A stretch of 64,000 nucleotides of DNA from Apostichopus japonicus (Eukaryota > Echinodermata > Holothuroidea > Aspidochirotida > Stichopodidae): NCBI RefSeq assembly GCF_037975245.1, contig NC_092569.1:20453001-20517000 (forward strand), given 5' to 3'. The position numbers and the translations under genes are program-made. Shown piece by piece: positions 39,901-54,900 of the stretch. The notes under the pieces are model-generated. The model was not told the origin of the DNA and made no database searches. It saw only the letters and a list, made by a program, of their open reading frames with translations. Each line of letters opens with the position of its first letter. Positions within the stretch are counted from its first letter, which is position 1.

Positions 39901-42900
39901 TAGAAAAAGACGACAATATTATGTTCTACGGTTCTCAAACTAGGGCTAATGAGGCGATCACGCCCTCACTTATAGGGGCATACTACTGAGCTGTTGGTAA
40001 TGAAAGATCTGTATGTCTAATATATACCTCAACCATATCTTACGCCCCCCAGTCTATCAGATGGTCTATCCGAGACAATATTGTGAAGTCACCATGTGTG
40101 ACGATGGTATGATTCCTACTATCGCACATATTGTGATATCCTTCTGTGTAAGGTAAGGGTATGATTAAAGTATGAACAAAGAAGCAGAGAGCGAACAAGA
40201 GACAAAATATATTCTGATCTTCAACTCTCTCCGTTACTGTCCAATACTGTCTATAGAGTTAGTTTCAACGAACTAACATGTTAATAGTAATTCAATTTTA
40301 CTCACGAAACTGACACAATTGTCCTTCAAAACCATCCATACATGTGCACGTGAAACCGTTGATTGCGTCATTACACGTGGCATTGTTAGCACAAGGCAAC
40401 GATTCACATTCGTTGATTTCTGCAGAGAGAATAAACATATTTTGATAGAATTTTCGAAACGAATGACTTCAAATGTATATGTTCTGCTTTGACATTAATA
40501 ACCGAAAAAAGAAATTAAGGAAGTAAAGTTCACTCACCAGTCTCACACAATAGTCTTTCAAAACCGTTATGCTTAGAACATGTGGAATTGTTGCAACAAG
40601 GCGACGATTCACATTCGAGCAGCGAGACTTAAATTTTCTTCTTCTTTAATTTTGTTTATTTACAATTGTTATTTATTCTCACCATTTCTCATAGTTAAAA
40701 ATCAATGCATTTTCATCGTCTTTAGATTACATCCAACTGAATTTGGTGTTGTTCCCCCACTACTGTTCTGTTGAGTGTTATTTATAGAGGGGTAAGAGAG
40801 AGAGAGAGAAAGGGGGAGGGGGGGGGGGAGAACTTCGGCAATTTCTCACAGTAGAAAGATCCGGCGGAAGGAACGTAATTCACGTAACATGACACAACAT
40901 AATCTATACACCGGGAAGTTTCCTATCTATTATAATATCTATCAAATGCTGCAGGAAAAGAGGGAGGAAGGATCAAAATATCTATTTGACAAGCTAGCTA
41001 GAAAGAAAGAAACCAACAGGGGAAGAGGAGAAGTAGGAGATAAACAGTAGAGAGACAACGAGAGGACTAAGGGAAGGGGGTAGGGAATAAACTAAAACTT
41101 AAATTGATCTATATCTGCCTGCAATGATACAAAAAAAAATGACTAAAAAAATGGAGCATCATAATCAGTATGCAACGCAATTTTCATAAAGGAAAACAAA
41201 CGCAGACGAACTTGAAAGTTATTTTAGCTGTAGTACCATCATTGTTTTCTTCAGATTATTCTTATTATAACCATCGCCATCGTCATCGTCATCGTCACCA
41301 TCATCATCTCCACTACCACCATCATCACCACTACCACCACCATAATCAACACCACCATAATCAACACCACCACCATCATCATCATCATGTAATCTTTTCC
41401 TAAAAAATGTAATATTGAAGGAATTGGGAATCATCATTATGATGGTCTTTCAAGTGACATCTGACATACGACCGCCCAATGAACACAACCAAGATTTCTG
41501 ACATACTACCGCCCCATGCACATCACCCAGCTGTCTGACATACTACGGCACCCATGCACACCACCCAACTGTCTGACATACTACCGCCCATGCACACCAC
41601 CCAGCTGTCTGACATACTACGGCCCCCATGTACACCACCCAACTGTCTGACATACTACCGCCCATGCACACCACCCAACTGTCTGACAACATGTACGTTC
41701 CAATTTATATACATGGAAATTATAAAACCATCAATTCAGATTTGAAGATATATATTCTCTTATACACGCAATATGTTTAATAATTGTCGGACAAAACGTA
41801 TCGACATGTCAACATCGACATAAAACATAATCCAACGTTCATCTCAGTATATAAAAAATGAAATCAGCGGCGCGAGGAATGGAGTCAGATCGTGGACCAC
41901 TACCTCCGGGAGGATGGAGACAAACAGAAACAGATTAGAAAAGGACGACAATATTATGTTCTACGGTTCTCAAACTAGGGCTAATGAGGCGATCACGCCC
42001 TCACTTATAGGGGCATACTACTGAGCTGTTGGTAATGAAAGATCTGTATGTCTAATATATACCTCAACCATATCTTACGCCCCCTAGTCTATCAGATGGT
42101 CTATCCGAGACAATATTGTGAAGTCACCATGTGTGACGATGGTATGATTCCTACTATCGCACATATTGTGATATCCTTCTGTGTAAGGTAAGGGTATGAT
42201 TAAAGTATGAACAAAGAAGCAGAGAGCGAACAAGAGCCAAAATATATTCTGATCTTCAACTCTCTCCGTTACTGTCCAATACTGTCTATAGAGTTAGTTT
42301 CAACGAACTAACATGTTAATAGTAATTCAATTTTACTCACGAAACTGACACAATTGTCCTTCAAAACCATCCATACATGTGCACGTGAAACCGTTGATTG
42401 TGTCATTACACGTGGCATTGTTAGCACAAGGCAACGATTCACATTCGTTGATTTCTGCAGAGAGAATAAACATATTTTGATAGAATTTTCGAAACGAATG
42501 ACTTCAAATGTATATGTTCTGCTTTGACATTAATAACCGAAAAAAGAAATTAAGGAAGTAAAGTTCACTCACCAGTCTCACACAATAGTCTTTCAAAACC
42601 GTTATGCTTAGAACATGTGGAATTGTTGCAACAAGGCGACGATTCACATTCGAGCAGCGAGACTTAAATTTTCTTCTTCTTTAATTTTGTTTATTAACAA
42701 TTGTTATTTATTCTCACCATTTCTCATAGTTAAAAATCAATGCATTTTCATCGTCTTTAGATTACATCCAACTGAATTTGGTGTTGTTCCCCCACTACTG
42801 TTCTGTTGAGTGTTATTTATAGAGGGGTAAGAGAGAGAGAGAGAAAGGGGGAGGGGGGGGGGAGAACTTCGGCAATTTCTCACAGTAGAAAGATCCGGCG

Positions 42901-45900
42901 GAAGGAACGTAATTCACGTAACATGACACAACATATTCTATACACCGGGAAGTTTCCTATCTATTATAATATATATCAAATGCTGCAGGAAGAGAGGGAG
43001 GAAGGATCAAAATATCTATTTGACAAGCTAGCTAGAAAGAAAGAAACCAACAGGGGAAGAGGAGAAGTAGGAGATAAACAGTAGAGAGACAACGAGAGGA
43101 CTAAGGGAAGGGGGTAGGGAATAAACTAAAACTTAAATTGATCTATATCTGCCTGCAATGATACAAAAAAAATGACTAAAAAAATGGAGCATCATAATCA
43201 GCATGCAACGCAATTTTCATAAAGGAAAACAAACGCAGACGAACTTGAAAGTTATTTTAGCTGTAGTACCATCATTGTTTTCTTCAGATTATTCTTATTA
43301 TAACCATCGCCATCGTCATCGTCATCGTCACCATCATCATCTCCACTACCACCATCATCACCACTACCACCACCATAATCAACACCACCATAATCAACAC
43401 CACCACCATCATCATCATCATGTAATCTTTTCCTAAAAAATGTAATATTGAAGGAATTGGGAATCATCATTATGATGGTCTTTCAAGTGACATCTGACAT
43501 ACGACCGCCCAATGAACACAACCAAGATTTCTGACATACTACCGCCCCATGCACATCACCCAGCTGTCTGACATACTACGGCACCCATGCACACCACCCA
43601 ACTGTCTGACATACTACCGCCCATGCACACCACCCAGCTGTCTGACATACTACGGCCCCCATGTACACCACCCAACTGTCTGACATACTACCGCCCATGC
43701 ACACCACCCAACTGTCTGACATACTACCGCCCATGCACACCACCCAGCTGTCTGACATACTACCGCCCCCATGTACATCACCCAGCTGTCTGACATACTA
43801 CCGCCCCATGCACACCACCCAGCTGTCTGACATACTACCGCCCCTGTGTACATCACCCAGCTGTCTGACATACTACCGCCCCATGCACACCACCCAGCTG
43901 TCTGACATACTACCGCCACTGTGTACATCACCCAGCTGTCTGACATACTACCGCCCCCATGTACATCACCCAGCTGTCTGTTAAAAAATATATAGGTAAT
44001 TTGCGGCGGTGATTTGACGTCTTGTGTGAGATTTGATGTATAACGAAATGTGCTTTGAACGTAGTGAATGGACAACAGAAAACTTTGAATTACACACAAC
44101 TCTTAAATGAACAACGATGTATGCTTGCTATTGAATGGGATTCATAATCATGGCTATGAATCGTCAACAACTTAAGGTTAGATGGCTCAGTTGTTGGAAC
44201 ATTAAGCTCTGTAATCCGGAGGTCTCTGACTAGCTCTTTTCAAATCAACTGAATACTAAAGAAATATTTATCGGCCTCCTCAATCACCTTGACTTTTGAT
44301 TATATTCATTTCGGTTGACAATAAATTAATCAGTGTGTTTCCAGAAGTCATTTAGCCAAACATTAATTAACATTCTTCAGTGTAAATGGTGACATCGTCG
44401 ACAAGCTAGTTAGCTCGCCTAACAGGCAAAATGTACAACTTACCTGTATCGGGATCACAACAAACGTAAGTCAGATTGGAGTCATCCTCACACATGCCAC
44501 CACTTGAGTACGTTTCATTATCACAAGCATACCTAGTGTCACCACCTGCAGTTGGATATAATAATAGCAAAGGGAAACATTCGCAGTGCTTACTTGCCTT
44601 TAAATACATTACATACATTAATCTCGCATTTCGTGTGAAGGAGTACCACATTGAGTTCGAGATCCCTATTGTTTTTGGTGGAGGTCCAAGTCCATGAAGG
44701 GGTCACTAGAGGTTAAATTGGAAAACATTGTTAACACGATTATATAAGAAGGGAAGGTTGGACGAATCTCATATTTAGTATGTATTGGTACACGTTCAGT
44801 AAAAGAGTTATTGAGGTCAAAGGTCAGTTGGAGCCCCAGACGCCAAATTGTGGAAACCTTGTTTTATAAGCTACCGTATCTCCCACAGACCAGCCTATCA
44901 GAAAAAAAAATGTACGTAACGCCTCATATGAATAGGAGGCTATTGGCAATTGGAAATGAGCTTATGGGCATCCGTAGAATCTAAAACTGAAAATACGAAC
45001 ATATTGCATTGGTTTCAACGTGCCTCTCGGAAGCCTTATTTTGCTTGCAGAAAGGTGTACTTTGTAGTACAGAGGTTCTATTGAACGTTTTCCGTTGAAT
45101 TTATTTCAGGTTGGATGTATTTTCGTTGTGACCAGGCAGCGTCCATGAAACTAGTTAGATTTTTTACTACGACCAATCTCATTGCAAAATAATTGTGTAA
45201 AACGGTCTTAGTTTGGCAGTGAGTTCACGAGCTTTTGTCTGTTGCTGTTGATCTCAATGTGTGTAGTCTCTTCCACCAGTTTCAGCATAGCTAGGTCTTA
45301 AAAGTAACGTTCGACTTTCGTCACGTTTATGATTATGTGAGAACTTGAACAAACCTGGCTAGTCCTGTGAGCAATTTTATGTTGTCTAGGCCAGCAACGG
45401 TTGGGTAGAATAGGGTTCATTAACACCGTGAACCGTGAAAAATACCAGTAAGAATACCAATACACTTAAGATGGCAAAACATTTCCTCAATTATATCTGA
45501 AGGCATTTTCCCACTGGTTATCAGTCATAAGTCGCAAAGTTGAGAACAATATAATTTAAGGAGTTTTGAGACAAGTTTGCTGTTGTTGCTGCTATAGGAT
45601 ATTTGGAAGATAGATTCTCTTACAACCTCATACTTTCATTGCGTAAAAGATCGCTTTGATTTAGGCAGTGTAATGGAGTAATAGCGATATTATATCGCGC
45701 ATCAATCTGCAGCTAAAAGACAAGATAAATTACGGGGCAAATGTACGAAGTCGCGCTAATCGAGTAGCTGTTCAAAGTAGCAGTAAGGTACTGACTGTAT
45801 AGGCTTAGGACTCGCGCACACCTAGCTACTGTATATATTATATACCTATTAATATGGGAGCCATAATGTAACAGAAGCCAAGTTATTTTCGTAGGTGTTT

Positions 45901-48900
45901 TTACAGACGTTTTACTTTTAATTGTTTAAGACATTACAGTAGGCCTAGCTGCTTATTTATGGTTATGCGACATGTTTTACTTAGTTCAACATTTACTTTT
46001 GGTGGAATAAGTCTAAATTTCATACTGCAAAGAAACATGGTTTCCAATGCGCAATTACGTAGCACCATGTATCTGCCTAACTGCTAACCTTTGTTCATTG
46101 AAGTATTGATGTTGCAGATCTGTACTTTGGAGCCTTTAACAACAATCATATGCCTACTGGCAAGTGAGAGTTGGCGAGTATAGATATTTAGTCACGGTCG
46201 CCAAATAGCGAGTACTTTTGTAGAGCCATGCCAGTTTGGCATAGCTGGCCTGCCTTAGAATTTAATTCCACCGGAACTTGTCAAACCCTTCCGCTCAGAT
46301 TGAAAGACCCTTCAGGGCGTGGGGTAGCCTTGAAATCTATTGTTCTGAGACACAACGTTACTTTCACTATAGTTAACACAACACCTCCAAGATTTCCATT
46401 TATCTTTTAACTACGTTTTTGTCTGCTTTTTCAGCAGTTGAAGTTGTTACTTTAATAGCTCTATGAGGTAATTATATAATTTCTCTTCTTTTCATATCTT
46501 TTAAGCAAAATTCTGTAATTCAAAATATCGATTTGATTTTGTTACTCTCTAGCAAGTTCAAAGTCACGGTTTATAATACAATGGTAAGCTACTGCCAGAG
46601 TAGTATAGACTAGGTTAAACTTTTCAGCATACGTCGTAGCTGTTCAATCCAATATTTCTGTAAAATGCTGAGTTAAGATTTCGTAAATAATTATAGTATA
46701 AGTGCTTTTCGAGAACCTGTAATCAACCTTTATCATAATTTTATGTCTCCATACTTAATGATCTCAGTGGTCCCAAAGATCGTAATTTACGTACGTAACA
46801 TGAGCCAATTGTATTGTAGCCTTAACAGGGGACCTTACATCATAGTAAACTTATATTTTTGCATAGCGCCCTTATTTAGTGAAGTACTTGTATTTAATAT
46901 GGCCGCGCCCATGAGTCGTTAGATGTAATAGTCTTAACTCATGTTTGTAATGTCAATGTGGACTTGAGGCCGAGTTGTTTTAATTGACATGTTATTAATA
47001 GGTACTCAGAAGTTGTTTTAACTAAATGTTAGATATTTCTCTTGGGTTTTCAAAAGAGATTAATTTCTTGGACTGGGAAATATGTACACCTTTTTAATTA
47101 TAACTTTGGAAAGTTAGCTAATATGCAACCAGGGGAACTCCCATCTCCTGTCTCAATATTTGATTTAACCTTGTCGTATTAAATCAGTACGTGTTTGGTA
47201 AAAGAACCTTAAATAAATTGTATTTATTTTCTCTGTGTTAGGGGCTTCTACCCTAGACCATAGAGGGCGGACAAACACCGGGTTATATATTTATATAACG
47301 TTATTCTCGCATACGGTGTATGTAGGGTTTTCGTCTTGTTCAATATTGACCTTTTGATTTTATAAGGCTTAATTGACCAAATAAATTTGTAAAAAATATT
47401 ATATAACTCCTTGAAATAATGTTTCGGGGGATCAGGTAATACGATGAGTAAATAAACTAGCGGGGAAATAATAAACGTTTTGATAATAATCCAGACCGGA
47501 AGTTAGGTCTCTGGATGACCAAATCTGTAACACATGTAGCTTTAATCCGTGATAGTTTTGGTATATAATTTAACTTGAAAATGACATCCACATGAAGAGT
47601 AAAAGAAATGCATAAGGAAGTAATAACATCATTGCTCACCACAAATTGCAAAATATTGAAATGCAAAGAAGGGTTGGGGAACAAGGAACCTACAGTAAAG
47701 AGATAGGACTTTTCTAAATTTACAGATAACCCCGAATCATTTGAAGAAATGATTTAAGACACTTGTTACATAATTAATAGAACTCTGAGACCCATTCGTT
47801 ATAATGACCTTGTCGTCTGCATAATTAGATATTTTGATATTACAATTAGAGATCAATCTACCTTCAATTTTGACGATTGAAATAACCAAGGCATTTAAGA
47901 TTTAAGTGCATGTAATGAATAGATAGGGGTCTAACCCTTGCATAAGAAATCTTGAAATAATTCGTCAAAAATCCGTTGCTTGAAACGCAGGACGAAATGT
48001 TGCTGTACAGAATTCGGATCCACTTTCTAAAAATTGGTCCGAAGTTATAGAAAGAGCGCGTTTGAAGCATAAAATCCCAATCAAGGCAGTCAAGAGCTTT
48101 CTCATAATCTAACAATAGGAGGGCACCTGGGGTAGAGTGGTTGTCGCAGTAATCAATGAGGCCTAAGATAAGACGGATATTCTCACCTACAAATCTCCCT
48201 TTAAAAAAACAAGTTTGTACTGGACTAATCAAGTCTTGGAGAACCACCTTGAATGAATCGATTGGCTAAACATTTTGCAACTATTTTATAATGTACGTTA
48301 AGTTGTGAAATAGGGCGCCAGTTTTTCTTCAGAAAACGCTGGTCTTTTGAGGGTTTCGGTATATGAGTAATACATGTTTTCCCTTGTTCATCGGAAATGT
48401 AGCCTTTACGAAATGCATGGTTGAAAGAATTAGTTACTAATACTGCAATTTCATTCCAAAACAACTTACAAAATTCCGTTCGGAGTCCGTCTGAACCAGG
48501 TGATTTGTTCAAGGGCATGGAATGCAACGAACGTGTGCATTCATCTAAAGTAAGGGGTCCTTCGCAACTGGAACTCTCTTCCTCAGAGAGTTTTTTTGTG
48601 ATTTAAATTAAGATTAACAATAAAAGTTATACGGGTTAACATTTTTATTCTGGGTGTTAAGGTCTTTATAAACCTTCTTAACATCATTCCTTTTCCTCTG
48701 TTACTGCCTGAATGCAAGGACAGGATTACGAGTGAATGGTCTGAATCAACAATGAAAGACTTGCAGAATCAATAGTGGAATTCCTGAGATGGCTAGAGAT
48801 AAGAACAATGTCTAATCTGCAATGAATGGAGTCATCGTCGATGTTAGAATGCCACGTTAAATGTTTACTTTTTGGGTTACGGTCTCTCCAAATATCAATT

Positions 48901-51900
48901 AAATCTAGTGTCTGCATCACATGTAACATTTTTGAGCGAGATCGAAAGTTGGTGTGGGGCAATCCACCTATTTTAATCAAAATCTAAGTTCCACGCAAAG
49001 TTAAAATCACCTCCCCATATCACAGAGTTCCATTCGTGGTTATCGATTTGACTTTCAATTGACGAGAAGACGTCATCTCTGTAGAGGTTGTGACCATATA
49101 CATTAGCTCATTCCAAATCTATATTATCCTTATTAACATTTAAAGTAATATGTTAGTCCTCAGTAGCAACTGGTCATAAAATGTCACACAGGTTAGGACA
49201 TTATAACACAAATCAGTTTTAACTGATTAACATGTACACACTTTTACCAGTTTTATTTAATAATAACAATGAGAATCGAGTGGAAATGACAAATGCATGG
49301 ATATAACCGAGACCAACCATGAAATCAGCCATGATGACTCATAACCGATCAGAATTGGAACTAAAGAAAAACTTAACTCAGTATTTATATTGTTATTGAG
49401 TGAGTTAAAGAAAGGTTTCCATCTTCACCGGTCGGACGGTCAGATTTAGCGTGATATGTTATCACATTTTATCTCAGGAAATAAAATGTTTGTCTATATA
49501 TGACATTTCACAATTCATGAAAGGGGAGACTTTAGTGATTTTCATTAGATGAAATGTGTGGGCAAGCCGTATCTGTGTCAGACATCTTAGAACCTATCCC
49601 CACAGATGACAGAATCTCAGCTACAAAACATCTTAGAACATATTCCCACAGATGACAGAATCTCAGCTACAAAACATCTCAGAAACTATTCCCACAGATG
49701 ACAGAATCACAGCTACAAAACATCTTAGAACCTATCCCACAGCTAAAAAAAAGCATCTAAGAACCTATCCCCGCAGATGACAGAATCTCAGCTACAAAAA
49801 ATCTTAGAACCTATCCACACAGATGACAGAATCACAGCTTCAAAACATCTTAGAACCTATATCCACAGATGACAGAATCTCAGCTACAAAACATCTTAGA
49901 ATCTATTCCCACAGATGACAGAATCACAGCTACAAAATATCTTAGAACCTATCCCACAGATGACAGAATCACAACTACAAAACATCTTAGAACCTATCCC
50001 ACAGATGACAGAATCACAGCTACAAAACATCTTAGAACTTATCCCCACAGATGACAAAATCACAGCTACTAAATATCTTAGAACCTATCCCCGCAGATGG
50101 CAGAATCACAGCTACAAAACATCTTAGAACCTATCCCACAGATGACAGAATCACAGCTACAAAACATCTTAGAACCTATCCCACAGCTAAAAAAAAACAT
50201 CTAAGAACCTATCCCCGCAGATGACAGAATCACAGCTACAAAACATCTTAGAACCTATCCCCACAGATGACAGAATCACAGCTAAAAAAAAACCATCTTA
50301 GAACTTATCCCCACAGATGACAAAATCACAGCTACTAAATATCTTAGAACCTATCCCCGCAGATGGCAGAATCACAGCTACAAAATATCTTAGAACCTAT
50401 CCCACAGATGACAGAATCACAGCTACAAAACATCTTAGAACCTATCCCACAGCTAAAAAAAAAACATCTAAGAACCTATCCCCGCAGATGACAGAATCAC
50501 AGCTACAAAACATCTTAGAACCGATCCCCACAGATGACAGAATCACAGCTACAAAACATGTTAGAACCTATCCACACAGATGACAGAATCTCAGCTACAA
50601 AACATCTTAGAACATATTCCCACGGATGACAGAATCACAGCTACAAAACATCTTAGAACCTATCCCCACAGATGACAGAATCACAGCTTCAAAACATCTT
50701 AGAATATATTCTCACAGATGACAGAATCTAAGCTTTGAAACATCTGAACATCCCCCACCCACCAACGCTGCCCAGCCCACAGAAAGATGGCAAATAGTCA
50801 ACAGGATTCGCATAATATAGTTGCATGAGAAAACCAGACTTGTGACAACTAGTATTACTGTTGGATATCGAACAATGACTCCGCAGCTGCCACATTGACT
50901 TTCGAAGGTTAATTTTGTATCCTTCAAAATCTGCAAACGTACTATATCATAATCACAAGACAAGGAAGTACAACCGACAATCCATATCAGGAAATGTAGC
51001 AAGCGTCATCTTGTACAGGAAGGTAAGTTGAAACTCTTTACGTAGGAACAGTTTATTAAACAACTTAAAACACACATCATTTTAAATGATATCGTTTACA
51101 GTAGAAAGGATTGATTTGCGTAAAAGGAAACTGTATGAATGATTGCGATGCATACTGCTGTGCAGTATGTAGTTATATCCCCATCATATCATTTTTAACA
51201 TGTGCTTGCATGCCTCTTTGTCTTAATAGTAACTACTTACTTCGTGTTCCCGAGTTTATTCACCCCTCACCCACATCATAGTCGAAGAAGCCCCCTTAGT
51301 CTTAATTCCATGAAGTATTCATGCTTAACCACAGATGACAACCTGTTGCATCTCATGTGTATACAAGTGTGGTTAGTTATAGCCCTCTCCTATGTGCCTT
51401 AGTAATTATAAGTAAAAGACTCTGTGACCAAGAGTTTATGTCACAGAGAGGTTATTGCCCATTCACTGATTCCCAGATGGTTCAGTCATCATTTAGCCCA
51501 CAATCATGATCATCTTAATTCTCTGTGTATACTTTCTTGATAAACGATGAAAACTGCTTACCTCATTGGACCCCCATTAGAGAGACCCTACGCCTGTATG
51601 GCATTGTGCCCCTTGTGCCCCGCGTACCCCCCGTGCCCCTCGTGCCCCTCGTTCCGGGCCCCTCTCGCACTGTCACGCCTGGCGCCAGCTTGAACTACCC
51701 TCACATACGCCCATAAAAGTTCTCATTTTGTTCTGTCCGACCCTCCCTCTCACATCCAAAGGTTTGACAATGCCCACCTCTAGTTTCATCGTGATTGCTT
51801 CGTTTAATTGAATTGAACTAAAACTGTAGTTAGCTAATATAACTTTTCGTCAATTATTTCGGCCTATCTTTGAACGGACATGTAGGCTATGATAACAGCA

Positions 51901-54900
51901 GTGTAGCAAGTTCACCACTAACTGTCAGTTTATAGATAGACGAGCAGCCTGGTACTATTATATTGTTCTTCACTTTTTGGTTACTACCATGACAGCATTC
52001 ACAACAAGGCACAACATAAACAGTTACACTCTATGGGCATGCAAATTGTAATTGTAATTGTTGAACATTAAAGTTTTGTTTACATGAAAATTATTTGTGT
52101 GCGCACTATAGTTATTATATATTACATATATTATATATTACATATATATTACATGAAAGGAATTATTGTCACAGTAGCCGTGCGCTAGAAGTGCAGCTTT
52201 AAAATATTTCTGTGTCTTGGTCTGTACCATCTCTTTCAAAACTTTTAGAGTCAATTCCCGACGTCAACAGAAGAAAAAAATAGACCACCCATGAGCAAGC
52301 AGCAGTCCGTCGGCACTAGGACAATGCTTTGCAGTATGAAAGTTGCCTGGGGAGTCATCAATAGTGAAATGCATGAGTCTGGAACCCTATCTTCCAAACC
52401 GACGATGGACTTATATGAAAGATTAAATCAGAAACAAACTATATTATATTGCAAGAAATGGACAGAAAAGCTTTCTACAAAAGTAAGAGTTCATATGCAG
52501 ATCTATTCATTACAGACTGCAACCTGTAAAGAAGTTATTATCAGTGAATTTGACAGCTTTTAAGAAGTGAGTTTTGGACACTCTATAGGTCACTAAAAAA
52601 ACGCTTACATGGGGTATCCATCATTTTGAAGTCATTGTTACCGAGGGATTAATTACCTTTTGAAACTTAACGCACTGACCACTCCCATGTATGGTTAGTC
52701 ACTGAATTTCACTGGTAGTTGAATAAACCTAAGGCTCATTATATTGAGCAATGGATCCACTGAACAAAAAACAATTGTTTGTCACTTATGTCACACTTTC
52801 AAGTGGTTTTGCTTTTGTTATACATTACTTCATACATTGGTCTTTTGGTTTTTTTGAAGTTGCTGTTTTGTTATATGCTCATTTTGTGGTTTAAGTGAAA
52901 TAGAGTGGGTCAAACTCAGAAAATAATCTTGTCCTTGTGCATGTCTTGACTCAATGTGGAAGCAATAATATGTGAAGTAATGTTGATGATCTCTTGCAAA
53001 GCCAAAGTACTAAGCTATTTTGTTCAATTTGTTAATGACCAAACATTTATATTAGATTTATCTCTTTGGTAATTTACAGATGCTATAATGAAATACTCCC
53101 ATGCTTTGCGACATACACTGGTAAACGGATACTTTAGTGTTGTGGAATTGTACAATCTCATCCAATCAAATGAAAATATTCTGCCATTTTTTTCTAATCA
53201 TCTAGCTAGTTGACAATTATCATCTTGTTTCAAAACAACTCATAATACCCCAACCCATATACCCCACGTTAATACTACACGATGGCAGTGTGAACACCCA
53301 TGTAAAACAAAAAGGCAACGTGGGATATGTCGTATTGTTCCTCGCAGTTACATTGGGGATATATATGTATATCCCCAGTCTCATGTCAAACACACAAAAT
53401 TGTGTTATGCCCACTTTGCACGTACAGGTTCAAACCAAGAAAAAGCTTCTCTTCCTTCTCAATATGATGAAATGCGATGCCAGTCTGTAGTCGTCATTAA
53501 ATGCGAACAACATCATTGAAAATTTGCTCAGAACAGAAGTCCCCACTTTGCATTAATACAACTTGCTTCCCCAATAGGCGACGTAAACGCGTATGTGTGC
53601 GTGTGTTACGCCTCGCTTGTAAACACGATATCTCAAGAAGGGAATCTTGGACCAATCTTATACTTGGTGTATATGAGAACCACATTAAGTAGATAAACCA
53701 TATTGTTTTTGGTGCCTGTGAAGGTCACCAAAGGTCAGTTAGAGGCCAAAAACCAAAATAATAAAACAAGCAATAACTCTCATTGACAGGGTCCGACATG
53801 TTTGATATTTTGGGAGAAGTTGTGAATGGGGTAAGGGATTCTTTCCAAACATAACGGTCATGTGATCCAAGGTCAACAAAGGTCAATCAGGGGTCAAAAA
53901 CGAATATTTTTGCAATAACTTGAGAACAAACTGTCCGTCAAGATTAAGAGTTACACTAATGTAATCCAGTAGTGGACCCGCATCTAGGAGACCTTTGAAC
54001 TCAGGTTGACCTCCGATGACCTGTATTAGCTTTTTGGTCATTTGAATTTTCGTGGCCATAATCGGATCTCAACGGTACTTTCACATCAAAATTGTCCATG
54101 GGTTGCGACCTTCGTGTGCGAAGTTATCAGAGGTCAATTTTTTTTTAAGAAGTACAGTTTGGATGGTCGTACATACTTTTCATGTAGCTTTTTGGAATCA
54201 GCGTGTTAAATTACATCTGATCGCGAGGTCAAAAGGTCAAAGGTCAAATCTTGAAAAATAAGCTCATTTTAGGAGATACGGGGCAATACAAATTAAGTTA
54301 GTCACAATTTGGATATATGATAGGGGTGTTTTTGCTATATAGAGGAAACCAACTCCCGCTTCAATCGGACACCCAGTTCTCAAGTTATGAGGGGCCACAG
54401 GTTGGTTTTGACACCTTTCTAGCAATAACATGTGTGTGTACATTGTAGCCATAAAACATTAGTACATAGTGTATATCATCAAGAGGAACATTTTTGATGA
54501 AAAGCATCAGGTCATCCAAGGTCATTCAAGGTTGCTTATGTGCAAAAAACTGCCAACTTATGCTAATTTTTGCAACAACTTCCAGTCATGAAGTCTGACA
54601 TGGCTGATATATTAGGAAAAGTTGTGGATGAAGTAGGGGCACGTTTTCCAAAATAACCGTGATGTGACCCAAGGTCACCAAAGGTCAATTATGGGTCAAA
54701 ATGTGTTTTTTGGCAATAAATTATGAAACTACTACTGACAGGGTGCGACATGGTTAATATTTTGGGACTAGTTGAGAATGGGGTTAGTGATCGTCTCCAA
54801 ACATAACGGTTATATGATCCAAGGTCAACAATGGTCAATTAGGGGTCAAAAAATAGTATTTTTGCAATAACTTGAGAACCAAATGTCCATCAAGGTTGGG

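Larger units (their letters stand above)
39708..43730. repeat. Tandem 2-kb segmental duplication carrying EGF exons
   Basis: Left copy about 39708-41690, right copy about 41690-43730, offset 1982 bp at the left end and 2035 bp after a 53-bp indel (about 41750). Each copy holds one EGF exon, one degenerate EGF exon, a histidine-codon-like CAT/CAC tract and a 36-bp minisatellite. Only scattered substitutions separate them, so the event is recent or reflects assembly of two haplotypes. Confidence 0.93.

Noticed and set aside
41170..41437. Poly-His and Asp/Gly-rich open frames (and twins at 43203-43470)
   Set aside because: They come from a CAT/CAC trinucleotide tract seen from both strands, without flanking domains or splice support.
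43576..44099. [10 protein letters not shown] repeat frames and their plus-strand partners
   Set aside because: They are translations of the 36-bp minisatellite.
49869..50583. Repeats of [13 protein letters not shown] in open frames
   Set aside because: The 46-bp minisatellite stays open by chance in more than one frame. There is no start context, intron or domain.
50712..51002. Minus-strand frame with hydrophobic start and CGSC motif
   Set aside because: There is no ATG at the start of the open stretch, an upstream in-frame stop lies two codons before, and no acceptor or paralog was seen.
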